15,750 nt of DNA from the NCBI RefSeq assembly GCF_946481155.1, contig NZ_CAMLMK010000068.1:1-15750 (forward strand), read 5' to 3'. Under the pieces are notes generated by a model, which saw only the letters and a list, made by a program, of their open reading frames with translations, was not told where the DNA came from and searched no databases. Made by a program: the position numbers and the translations under genes. Positions 7,547-15,002 of this stretch are shown here, in pieces. This DNA comes from an uncultured Flavobacterium sp. (GTDB lineage: Bacteria > Bacteroidota > Bacteroidia > Flavobacteriales > Flavobacteriaceae). The first letter of the stretch is position 1. Every line of letters starts with the position of its first letter.

Positions 7547-8147
7547 ATTTCATTTTCAATTTTCGGCGGAGTTTTAAAAATAATAATGCTGAAGAGTAGG
7601 CATCACCCGCTGCGGTATGTCGGTTGTTCTTTTTTACTTTATAAAGATCGCACAATTCATCAAGCGTGTGGTGCTGGTCTTCCGAAAGATTTTTCAATCG
7701 CTGGTGCATAACATTGATATCCAATACCTCATTTCTGAGTTTCCCTAAATTCATTCGCTTAAGCGCCTGATTGATCATTTCAATGTCTAAATTGGTGCTA
7801 TGTCCTACCAAGGTCGCATTTTTGATGAATTTGATAAATTCAACCAATGCTTCCGATTCCTCTACAGAAGTGCTGTCTACCTTGAATAATTTTTCAACGG
7901 CCGCGTTTGGCTGATTTTCTTTTTCAGGTTTAATAAAAACTTCAAAGAAATCATTTATGTGTATGTTATCATTCACAACACCAATACATGCAATGGCAAG
8001 CAGATAGTCTTCTTTCCAATCCTGGCCTGTTTTTTCGCAATCGAAAACCATATAGCGGGTAGGGGCATTAGGATCCACTTTTTCAAAATGATCTAAATAC
8101 TCCTTCCAAAATTCGGGGTCGCCTTTACCTGTCAGCCAGTCTAACAT
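7545..8147 (-). CDS. DEDDh 3'-5' exonuclease (DnaQ/DNA polymerase III epsilon-like)
   Basis: This 200-aa stand-alone exonuclease-fold protein carries all expected acidic residues. Exo I is FDCEKTG with Asp36 and Glu38, Exo II is GHSTNLDIEMINQAL with its Asp near residue 124, and Exo III is RHTAAGDAYSSALLF with His177 and Asp182, making it a DEDDh enzyme. Such proteins remove nucleotides from 3' ends of DNA or RNA using two metal ions. The first 30 residues before the domain (WLTGKGDPEFWKEYL and onward) are a short charged extension. The ATG is 3 bases after the stop of the cNMP/CBS/DUF294 gene, so the two are probably co-transcribed. It lacks the polymerase-binding tail of DnaQ and is unlikely to be the replicative proofreader. 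The substrate is unknown. Confidence 0.9.
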   Translation of the reverse strand: MLDWLTGKGDPEFWKEYLDHFEKVDPNAPTRYMVFDCEKTGQDWKEDYLLAIACIGVVNDNIHINDFFEVFIKPEKENQPNAAVEKLFKVDSTSVEESEALVEFIKFIKNATLVGHSTNLDIEMINQALKRMNLGKLRNEVLDINVMHQRLKNLSEDQHHTLDELCDLYKVKKNNRHTAAGDAYSSALLFLKLRRKLKMK

Positions 8148-8150
8148 AAA

Positions 8151-10070
8151 TTACGTAAAATAAGTTAATTGGAATCGATTCTTAATCAAATCCTGAATTT
8201 CATTGATGGGCTGGAAACAATTTTTCAGCTTGACTTTGTCCACTTTTGAAAGTTCTTCAATATTAATATAGTTTCCTCCGGAATCTGTCTTCAGGCCTTC
8301 TTCGGTCCTGAACCAATGCAGTGTATGGAAAGCTTCAGCACATTCAAGGTATAAATCCGCGTTATGTGGTTCTAAATCCGCAAGTTTCTTATAGCGCTGA
8401 TAGGTGTTTGTTATGCCTTTAATTCCTTTACTGATGGCAAAAACCCTTGCTGCATCCACTAAAGGTGTTATAGCTCTGGTTTTAATATCGAAAGTATCTT
8501 TATGCTCTTCGTCATGCTCCAGTAAAAACTGGCGGAAGAAGCCTAGCGGAGCCGGTTTTTTAATCGCATCCGTACCCAAGAAAGCGTAGAAAAGCTGATT
8601 GTTTTCCGCGCTGCTGTATATTTCGTCGGTTAGTGTTTTCTCGATAAAAGGATCACCGTAAACAAAATCATAGTCAAAGAAAATGGTGCTTAAATGAATT
8701 CCTTTTTCACCTGGAGTATTGATCCAGGTATTGTATTGTTTTATCCAGTCTGTCAATGATTTACACCACAGCTCATTGTTTGAATTTGACTCTTGCGGAC
8801 TTCTTTCAAACCCTATTTTCTCAAACGTTTCCAGCACTCTTTCTGAAAGTTTCAGAAAGTAATTTTTCACCGAGTCATATTGTTCGGCAGGGACGTCTTC
8901 AAAAATCAGAGAGTTGTTGATGTCTGTCATCAGCAATTGCTCTTTTCGGCCCTGGCTTCCTAAATTCAGCCATGCAAAACGAACGGGAGGCTCTCCGATC
9001 TTTTCTATCCCAAGCTCAATTGCTCTTCGGGTAATCGCATTGTTGATTTCGCTGGCAACGTTGGTAATATGAGAGATTGGAATGTTTTTATCAATGGAAT
9101 TCTGAATCAGATCCGTCAGTTTATCACGTACAATTTTTAGTTCTTTGGAACGGTTCGCGCGTTTTGCCTGTTTTAATAATACTCCAGGGTTATTTGCCTG
9201 AGCAGCAACCACATCATGTTCTGAAATAATTCCGGAAATAAGTCCTTTTTCTGTTCCGTCACGTGTTACACATAAATAGGCGACGTTGTGTTTCAGCATC
9301 ATCATCTGTGCTTCTGCGATGGAAATATCTTCCGGAACCGTAACCACCGGAACCGTCATTATCTGATCAACCGTAACATCTATAGGAAAATTTCCTGTTG
9401 CTATTTTGGAACGTAAGTCGTTATCCGTTACAATCCCTATAGGCATTTGATTTTCCTGAATGATTACACTGCCTATTTGTCGGCTATGCATGGTTTGCGC
9501 TACATACTTCGTGATATCGGTAGGGCTTGCTGTTATTGGCTTTTTTGTATATTTTATCGGCTGAAAATACTGGATATCAGTTGCGCTTTGTTCATTGTAA
9601 AGTACATTTTCCGAGATTAATTTCCCTCTGTGATCTTTATCGTAAGGATTTCGGGTGTTGGATGCAAAACTTTCCAGAAGGAAACTTAAAACATTACTGT
9701 TTCCGGTAACGTACGGCTTGAAAACTTCAATAGGAATTGCATATAAAATTGAATCTTCACGCGCTTTTGCTGTCATTAAATAGTTGTTTTTAGCAAAAAA
9801 CGGACGCAAGCCAAGAATATCGCCTTCATCACATTTGTCAATCAGCGTTTCTTCGGCATCTGAAATAACCGACAAACCTATGGCACCGGAAGCCACAACA
9901 TAAAAACTTTTATGAGTAGGATCGCCAATTTTGAATAAAATCTGATTTTTTTCCAGATACACCACATTTATCTGCTCTGAAATCGTCACCAATTCAACAT
10001 AAGTCAGACTGGTAAAGGGCGGATAATGCTTTAAAAAATCGGCAATGCGTTCTGCGATGGGGTTTCTCAT
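8151..10070 (-). CDS. cNMP-binding/CBS/DUF294 nucleotidyltransferase-like signalling protein
   Basis: The 639-aa protein has four parts: a cyclic-nucleotide-binding domain (about 15-135, with IGDPTHKSFYVVASGAIGL and EGDILG), a CBS-domain pair (about 170-295, with IGIVTDNDLRSKI and VTVPEDISIAEAQ), a GlnD-like DUF294 nucleotidyltransferase domain (about 335-470) and the DUF294 C-terminal domain (about 500-635). The nucleotidyltransferase motif reads GSQGRKEQLLMTDINNS. Gly371, Ser372, Arg375, Glu377 and Asp383 are present, but the second Asp of the expected DxD is Asn385. Related proteins commonly sit beside a DnaQ-like exonuclease and acetate genes, as here. CBS pairs usually sense adenine nucleotides, so a role as an energy or acetate sensor is plausible but unproven. 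No membrane segments or signal peptide are seen. Confidence 0.9.
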   Translation of the reverse strand: MRNPIAERIADFLKHYPPFTSLTYVELVTISEQINVVYLEKNQILFKIGDPTHKSFYVVASGAIGLSVISDAEETLIDKCDEGDILGLRPFFAKNNYLMTAKAREDSILYAIPIEVFKPYVTGNSNVLSFLLESFASNTRNPYDKDHRGKLISENVLYNEQSATDIQYFQPIKYTKKPITASPTDITKYVAQTMHSRQIGSVIIQENQMPIGIVTDNDLRSKIATGNFPIDVTVDQIMTVPVVTVPEDISIAEAQMMMLKHNVAYLCVTRDGTEKGLISGIISEHDVVAAQANNPGVLLKQAKRANRSKELKIVRDKLTDLIQNSIDKNIPISHITNVASEINNAITRRAIELGIEKIGEPPVRFAWLNLGSQGRKEQLLMTDINNSLIFEDVPAEQYDSVKNYFLKLSERVLETFEKIGFERSPQESNSNNELWCKSLTDWIKQYNTWINTPGEKGIHLSTIFFDYDFVYGDPFIEKTLTDEIYSSAENNQLFYAFLGTDAIKKPAPLGFFRQFLLEHDEEHKDTFDIKTRAITPLVDAARVFAISKGIKGITNTYQRYKKLADLEPHNADLYLECAEAFHTLHWFRTEEGLKTDSGGNYINIEELSKVDKVKLKNCFQPINEIQDLIKNRFQLTYFT

Positions 10071-10151
10071 ATCAAATTATATTGTTATACAACTTATAGC
10101 CAGTTAAATAACTGTAAGAAATAAATTATAATATGCTAAATAATAATTAGC

Positions 10152-10180
10152 TAAAAGTACTAAAAAATACGAAACCTCAA
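10152..10180 (-). promoter_or_regulatory. Candidate promoter for the DUF294/exonuclease operon
   Basis: On the minus strand TTG (10180-10178), an 18-base spacer and TACTTTTA (10159-10152) approximate the Bacteroidota promoter TTG-N17-23-TANNTTTG; only the last base of the -7 box differs. It would give a leader of roughly 75 bases before the ATG at 10070. It lies in the 129-base gap after the transporter gene, where I found nothing else. Confidence 0.35.
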
Positions 10181-10199
10181 AAGGAGGGAAGCGTAAAGT

Positions 10200-11066
10200 T
10201 TACCCGGGATTTAATTGCGAATAAGTAATTATAACAACTGCAAGTAAAGCTAACGCAATTCCAGTGTAATTTATTTTGGAGATTTTTTCCTTAAAGGCTA
10301 CAATTCCAATGAGACTACCAAGGATGATAACCCCGAAATTCATGGTGGCAAATACCGTTGAAGGATTGTCAGACAAGGCTTTATGCGCTTTTAAATAGAA
10401 AAAGATGTTCCCGAAATTAAGAAGTCCAAGCACAATTCCGAAGTAGAAATTTTTTGATGCCAATTTTGTCCTATTCATCACTATAGAATAAACGGTAATG
10501 CAGGTAGCTAGTAGAAAAGCACCGCAGAAAATCACAAACAAGGAAGTCGTAAACGGAATTTCAGTGTTTAAAGCAATTTGTTTGAATAAAATGTCAATTA
10601 CGCCAAAACCTACAAGCACAATAACCGGAAAAATCCATTTTTTGATTTTGCTGGAATGCTCGGATTTTTTATTTAAGGTCAGAAATATAGCCAGGAATCC
10701 GACTATCAAACCAATCATTTTAAGCAATCCGATTGTTTCACCAAAGATAAATACGGACGCAATAATCGGAATAAATAAAGACAAACGCTGGGCAATATCC
10801 GTTTTAACGATTCCAATATATTTTATAGAAAGCGCCATAAAAACAAAAATTGTTGGCAATAATATCATTAGAGGAACATAGAATCTCCATGGAGCATTAG
10901 TCTGCAATATTGCAGTATCAGGCGAAAAAGCGAAAAAGCACAACAATAAAGCCGATAAATAATTCCAATTGATAATTTGCTGAATGCTGATGTTGAATCG
11001 GCGACCGGTTTTAAGTAAAACGGCAACACTGACACTACAGCAAATACTTAGCAGTATATAGAGCAT
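10200..11066 (-). CDS. EamA/DMT-superfamily transporter
   Basis: From the ATG at 11066 this is a 288-aa, strongly hydrophobic protein with about ten predicted membrane helices in two similar halves (about 1-138 and 150-285), as expected of the drug/metabolite transporter (EamA) fold. The second half ends with the typical helix pair around FATMNFGVIILGSLIGIVAF and INYTGIALALLAVVIITYS. It is an inner-membrane transporter, probably proton- or exchange-driven, for a small metabolite that cannot be named. The frame stays open upstream to a TTG at 11090, but that TTG is the end of a near-perfect -7 element (TAACTTTG), so transcription should begin inside that extension. The first ATG (MLYILLSICC) is therefore preferred. 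The gene is divergent from the phosphoesterase gene, with no obvious functional link. Confidence 0.85.
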   Translation of the reverse strand: MLYILLSICCSVSVAVLLKTGRRFNISIQQIINWNYLSALLLCFFAFSPDTAILQTNAPWRFYVPLMILLPTIFVFMALSIKYIGIVKTDIAQRLSLFIPIIASVFIFGETIGLLKMIGLIVGFLAIFLTLNKKSEHSSKIKKWIFPVIVLVGFGVIDILFKQIALNTEIPFTTSLFVIFCGAFLLATCITVYSIVMNRTKLASKNFYFGIVLGLLNFGNIFFYLKAHKALSDNPSTVFATMNFGVIILGSLIGIVAFKEKISKINYTGIALALLAVVIITYSQLNPG

Positions 11067-11087
11067 AGAGGAGATTCGTTTAAAACG

Positions 11088-11119
11088 CAAAGTTATAGGA
11101 AAATTCTAATTATCTACAA
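11088..11119 (-). promoter_or_regulatory. Promoter of the EamA transporter gene
   Basis: On the minus strand TTG (11119-11117), 21 bases and TAACTTTG (11095-11088) match the Bacteroidota TTG/TANNTTTG promoter. Transcription would start near 11081, giving a leader of only about 15 bases before the ATG at 11066. The -7 element overlaps an in-frame TTG, which argues against that TTG being the translation start. Confidence 0.6.
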
Positions 11120-11298
11120 TTAATTAAAAATTCTATTTTACTAGCATACAGCGCGTTTTGTTCTTGTTTAAATATAAAATATTGATATTAATTTCATTAA
11201 AAAAACAGGATGTAAAAGATTGGAGTAATTTTTACGACCAATGTACTTATATAATACAGAAATGGCTATTTTCGTACTAAATAATTAATTTGTTGAAA

Positions 11299-13965
11299 AT
11301 GAGGTCAATTAATGTTTTCAGTATCTTCGCCATTCTTTTTTTGTCATTTGGCTTCACTACGGAAGTTTTTTCCCAGGAAGACAAAAATGATCAATGGTTT
11401 AATTCGGCGAATCGCCATAAAGACAATAAAGCTCCAGTTAAGGGCGATTCTTTAGAAAAAGAAAGTGCTTTGGAGCCGACCGAGATTGACTCAGCATGGA
11501 GAAAAATGGAGGTTGGCAAAAGACTTTCTTCATCCGGACACCTGATAAAACCGGAAGGCGTTTCAATTAAATTAGGAGAAAACGAACGCATACTGAATCT
11601 GGTTTTGGCTCAAAGCAAGAAGTTTTTAGTGGTAAAATCAGATACACACCTGTCTATTGTAGATGCGGAGGATTTCAAAGTGATAAGTCAGAATTCTTTT
11701 CCCGAAAAAAATGATGGAGGTTCCATGTATGGACTTGCCGTAGGCAAAGATGACACCACGATTTACTATACAGCACAGCAAAAAAACCTGTACATAGGAA
11801 CCGTGCTGGAAAATGGAACTTTTAAAATAACAAAAACAATTGATTTGTCTATTGATAAAAAGTTTACCAATCCGCTGGGAATTGGTCTCTGTAATAAATC
11901 CAATCTGGCTTTTGTGGCCCTTGCTATTGCGAATCAGGTGGCAGTGGTCGATTTAAAAACGGATAAAGTGGTGCGCAACATTCCGGTAGGTGTTTGTCCG
12001 TATGCTGTTGTTATAAGTAATGACGAATCGATTGCTTTTGTCAGCAATTTTGGAGGCCCCATTCCGCGGAAAAAAGATAAAACCGAAAAATCTGCAGGTT
12101 CGGATGTTGCAGTTGACGAAAATTCCATAGCCTTACGGGGGTCCGTTTCGGTAATTGATATTAAAACCAAAAAGGTTATTGCAGAAATCAATACACGAAT
12201 TCATCCCGAATCCATGGTTTTATCTCCCAACGGTAAATTCTTGTATGTTACCGATGCAAGTGGTGACGGTATTAGCGTGATTGATATCGAAAAGCTAAAA
12301 GTTATTGAGACTATCGATACCAAACCCAATCCGAACCTGCCTTATGGGAGTTTGACCACCGCATTGGAATTCAGTTCGGACGGAAAAATACTGTTTGCCG
12401 CCAATGCGGGAAATAATGCAATTGCTTTAATCAATCCCGAAAAACCGAAAGAGGGACCTTATGGTTTTATTGCCGCAGGTGGTTTTCCGGGATCCCTTTG
12501 CATTAAAAACGACCATTTATTTATAGGTAATGTTGTTCCGTTAAAAGGAGGGCTGCAAAAAGTGGCATTGCCATCTAACAAAACCCAACTCGAAGAATAT
12601 ACCAAAACGGCAGAAAAAGGATTTCATCTGATTGACATCATCAGGACACAGGCCAAGGCCCAATCCGGAGTTGAGGCAAAACCAGTTCCTGCCCAGGTAG
12701 GGGAACCTTCGGTGATAAAGCATGTGGTCTATATTATTAAGGAGAATAAAAAATTTGATCAGGTACTTGGAGACATCGGAAAGGGGAATTGCGATCCCCG
12801 TTTAGTTGAATTTCCAAAAGAGGTAACTCCAAACATACATGCGCTGGCGAATCAATTCGTATTATTGGACAATTATTATTGCAATGGCATCCAGTCCAAT
12901 GATGGCCATCAATGGGCAATACAAGGAATAACGACACCTTACCGGGAGAAGGATTATGCGAGCGTGCACTGTGCTTACGATTTTGGCACCGATCCTCTAT
13001 GTTATGCCGCCAGCGGACTTATTTGGGACCACCTCCTTAGAAAAGGAATTTCTTTCAGGAATTTTGGAGAAATGGATTACCCCGTTTTGGTCAAAGGAAA
13101 AACTTGGACAGACTTTTATTCTTCCTGGATCAACAAAACAAACACTGCTGAATTCAAATGTACCTATTACTCTGACATGTTGCAAAAATATAGTGATTTG
13201 CGTTTTCCGGGCTGGCAGATGAATATCCCGGATCAGGTAAGGGCAGATGCTTTTATCACTGCCTTATCGGAATATGAGAAGGAGGGAAGTCTGCCTGAAT
13301 TTATAGTGATTTATATGCCTAATGACCATACCAATGGATATAGCACCGAAAACCCAACTCCCAGAGCCTATGTCGCTGATAACGATTTGGCTACGGGACG
13401 TGTGGTGGACGCACTTTCGAAGAGTCCGTTTTGGAAAGATATGGTCGTGTTTATCAATGAGGATGATCCGCAAACTGGTACCGACCACGTGGATGGGCAT
13501 CGTTCCTATTGCCTGGTGGCGGGACCTTATGTAAAACGAGATGCCGTTGTGAGTACTTTTTATAACCAATCCTCGGTGTTGCATACCATTTGCCAAATTT
13601 TTGGGGTACAACCCATGAACCAAATCGTAGCCATGTCGCCATTGATGACTGAATGTTTTCAGGACACACCCGATTTTTCAAATTTTAATCACTTGAAATC
13701 GAACATTGCCCTGAATGAAATGAATCCTTCAAAGGAAAAGATGAAGTCAAAAACAATGGGGCGATTGGCTCCAAAAACAGAGAAATTGGATTTTTCCAGA
13801 CCGGATCGCATTGACAACGACGCCTTGATGTTCAGTAAATATGTATGGTCAACTATTTATGGGGACAAACCATTTCCTTCCGAATATTTTGGCAATCACG
13901 GAAAGGGCCTCAAGCAGCTGGATTTAAAAACGGACCCTAATGCAAAAAAGGATCTGGATGATTGA
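11299..13965 (+). CDS. Secreted YncE-like beta-propeller/phosphoesterase fusion protein
   Basis: From the ATG at 11299 this is an 888-aa exported protein. Residues 1-26 form a signal peptide ending VFSQ before EDKND; there is no lipobox Cys. Residues about 70-430 are a YVTN/YncE-type seven-bladed propeller, with blades such as NQVAVVDLKTDKVVRNIPVG and GISVIDIEKLKVIETIDT. A charged insert (KKDKTEKSAG onward) sits near residue 255. From about 472 a phosphoesterase domain of the acid phosphatase/phospholipase C type (PF04185) follows: IIKENKKFDQVLGD, NGIQSNDGHQWA, PNDHTNG, then NEDDPQTGTDHVDGHRS with Glu721, Asp722, Asp729, His730 and His734 as likely metal or active-site residues. It probably hydrolyses phosphate esters in the periplasm or outside the cell; the substrate is unknown. 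No C-terminal type IX secretion domain is seen. An upstream in-frame TTG at 11290 is less likely as the start. Confidence 0.9.
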   Translation: MRSINVFSIFAILFLSFGFTTEVFSQEDKNDQWFNSANRHKDNKAPVKGDSLEKESALEPTEIDSAWRKMEVGKRLSSSGHLIKPEGVSIKLGENERILNLVLAQSKKFLVVKSDTHLSIVDAEDFKVISQNSFPEKNDGGSMYGLAVGKDDTTIYYTAQQKNLYIGTVLENGTFKITKTIDLSIDKKFTNPLGIGLCNKSNLAFVALAIANQVAVVDLKTDKVVRNIPVGVCPYAVVISNDESIAFVSNFGGPIPRKKDKTEKSAGSDVAVDENSIALRGSVSVIDIKTKKVIAEINTRIHPESMVLSPNGKFLYVTDASGDGISVIDIEKLKVIETIDTKPNPNLPYGSLTTALEFSSDGKILFAANAGNNAIALINPEKPKEGPYGFIAAGGFPGSLCIKNDHLFIGNVVPLKGGLQKVALPSNKTQLEEYTKTAEKGFHLIDIIRTQAKAQSGVEAKPVPAQVGEPSVIKHVVYIIKENKKFDQVLGDIGKGNCDPRLVEFPKEVTPNIHALANQFVLLDNYYCNGIQSNDGHQWAIQGITTPYREKDYASVHCAYDFGTDPLCYAASGLIWDHLLRKGISFRNFGEMDYPVLVKGKTWTDFYSSWINKTNTAEFKCTYYSDMLQKYSDLRFPGWQMNIPDQVRADAFITALSEYEKEGSLPEFIVIYMPNDHTNGYSTENPTPRAYVADNDLATGRVVDALSKSPFWKDMVVFINEDDPQTGTDHVDGHRSYCLVAGPYVKRDAVVSTFYNQSSVLHTICQIFGVQPMNQIVAMSPLMTECFQDTPDFSNFNHLKSNIALNEMNPSKEKMKSKTMGRLAPKTEKLDFSRPDRIDNDALMFSKYVWSTIYGDKPFPSEYFGNHGKGLKQLDLKTDPNAKKDLDD

Positions 13966-14157
13966 TTGGATTCTTTTTTAAAACTTTGGATTTTCAGAGC
14001 AGTTGTGCATTTGATTAATTAACAAAAAGCGAAGAAATCAATATGAATAGATACTATATTAAATTCTATTTTACATAATGTATATTATAGTTCAGTTCAA
14101 TAATACCAAAAAAGGACAAAAACACAACTTTTTATTAGCAAAAAACCAATAAAAGAT

Positions 14158-14165
14158 TAATTTTG
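14158..14165 (+). promoter_or_regulatory. Candidate -7 promoter element for the 122-aa hypothetical gene
   Basis: TAATTTTG is an exact TANNTTTG. Upstream at a 20-base spacer is TTA (14135-14137) rather than TTG. It would give a leader of about 33 bases to the GTG at 14205. The rest of the 239-base gap after the phosphoesterase gene is AT-rich; I see no clear terminator in it. Confidence 0.5.
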
Positions 14166-14204
14166 CATTCATAATAAGTTCTTAACTAATTCAACTATTG
14201 TCCC

Positions 14205-14573
14205 GTGGAAAATCCAACTGCTCTAAAACTAATTAATAAGATCCAACTTGATTTGTTCAAAAACGGATTTAATGCTGCTACCTTAATTACAGATTTAAAA
14301 AAATTAAGAGAATATGCTCTTGAAGAACAAAATCCTGTGCTGGTTAAAGCGATTCGTTTAACCTATGAGCATATCGAAAAGAATAATGCATTTTTAATCG
14401 CAATTCCGGATGACGAACCAATTGAAGGATTTGAAGGGACTTCGACAAATACTACAGCAACTTCAACAAACATGGAAAGTCTGGAATATTTAATCTCGCT
14501 TTTCGTTGATTTGAAAAATAAAAATAATTTTGCTGATTTAAAAGAATACAACAATGCGTTTTTAGCGTTCTAA
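14205..14573 (+). CDS. Uncharacterised 122-aa protein, GTG start
   Basis: I do not recognise a named domain. The protein is small, soluble, acidic in its middle and mostly helical. An N-terminal region (ALKLINKIQLDLFKNGFN, TDLKKLREYALEEQNP, KAIRLTYEHIEKN) looks like a helical bundle. A Thr/Ser/Asn-rich linker (GTSTNTTATSTNM, about residues 84-96) follows, then a C-terminal helical segment ending YNNAFLAF. It resembles short conserved flavobacterial proteins of unknown function that I recall, but that cannot be checked here. An in-frame stop lies 18 bases upstream of the GTG and no ATG lies between, so GTG is the only reasonable long start. The gene has its own candidate promoter and a strong terminator, so it is probably monocistronic. 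Confidence 0.72.
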   Translation: MENPTALKLINKIQLDLFKNGFNAATLITDLKKLREYALEEQNPVLVKAIRLTYEHIEKNNAFLIAIPDDEPIEGFEGTSTNTTATSTNMESLEYLISLFVDLKNKNNFADLKEYNNAFLAF

Positions 14574-14600
14574 AAAACATTCTGTTTTACATAATATTTA

Positions 14601-14626
14601 AACTACGCATTTCGCGTAGTTTTTTT
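14601..14626 (+). terminator. Intrinsic terminator after the 122-aa gene
   Basis: AACTACGC and GCGTAGTT form a perfect 8-bp stem around ATTTC, followed by a run of seven T (14620-14626). It lies 28 bases after the stop codon and isolates this gene from the DUF3817 gene. Confidence 0.9.
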
Positions 14627-14644
14627 ATAAGTTTTAGTTAAATA

Positions 14645-14677
14645 TTGAGCTATTCATTGTAAACAGTACTACATTTG
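14645..14677 (+). promoter_or_regulatory. Promoter of the DUF3817/mechanosensitive channel unit
   Basis: TTG (14645-14647), a 22-base spacer and TACATTTG (14670-14677, exact TANNTTTG) fit the Bacteroidota promoter. The start site would be near 14684, about 34 bases before the ATG at 14718. It lies directly after the preceding terminator. Confidence 0.6.
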
Positions 14678-14717
14678 ACTCGTTTTTTGAGAAATTCACA
14701 ATATATATTTATTTACT

Positions 14718-14993
14718 ATGACACGCATTTTTAAAATAGTTGCTTTATTGGAAGGAATTTCCCTCCTGGTTCTGTTCAGCAATATGCTTTTTCTAAAGCC
14801 TACAAATCTGGAATTGTACAAAACGCTCCTCTTCCCTGTCGGAATGGTGCATGGATTACTATTCATTGGGTATATCATTTTAGCAACAATGTTCAAAATT
14901 GAGGATAATTGGCCAATGAAAAAGTATTTGCAGGTTTGCATTGCTTCCGTTATTCCGTTTGGTACTTTTTACGTAGAGAAAAAAATATTGTAA
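14718..14993 (+). CDS. DUF3817 domain small membrane protein
   Basis: This 91-aa protein has about three hydrophobic segments (roughly residues 5-25, 40-60 and 70-85). The features typical of DUF3817 are all present: an N-terminal EGISLLVLF segment, VGMVHGLLFIGYI in the middle, and the C-terminal PFGTFYVEKKIL. Members are integral membrane proteins of unknown function, sometimes found fused or adjacent to transporters. The stop codon is 9 bases before the start of the mechanosensitive channel gene, so the two are probably co-transcribed from the promoter just upstream. A role in membrane or osmotic physiology is only suggested by that neighbour. Confidence 0.87.
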   Translation: MTRIFKIVALLEGISLLVLFSNMLFLKPTNLELYKTLLFPVGMVHGLLFIGYIILATMFKIEDNWPMKKYLQVCIASVIPFGTFYVEKKIL

Positions 14994-15002
14994 TTTTAAG
15001 GA

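Noticed and set aside
10181..10187. Strong Shine-Dalgarno-like AAGGAGG on the plus strand
   Set aside because: It is followed within 10 bases by GCGTAA and no start codon or open frame; it lies antisense at the 3' end of the transporter gene and is probably chance.
11290..11298. TTG start giving an 891-aa phosphoesterase
   Set aside because: The ATG nine bases downstream gives a cleaner signal peptide (MRSINVFSIF...), and TTG starts are rare compared with ATG.
13264..13623. 119-codon minus-strand frame within the phosphoesterase gene
   Set aside because: It overlaps the most conserved catalytic region of the plus-strand gene and encodes nothing recognisable.
13966..14157. Possible terminator or small RNA after the phosphoesterase gene
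   Set aside because: The gap has T-runs and AT-rich short palindromes but no GC-containing stem followed by T, and no conserved RNA structure I recognise.
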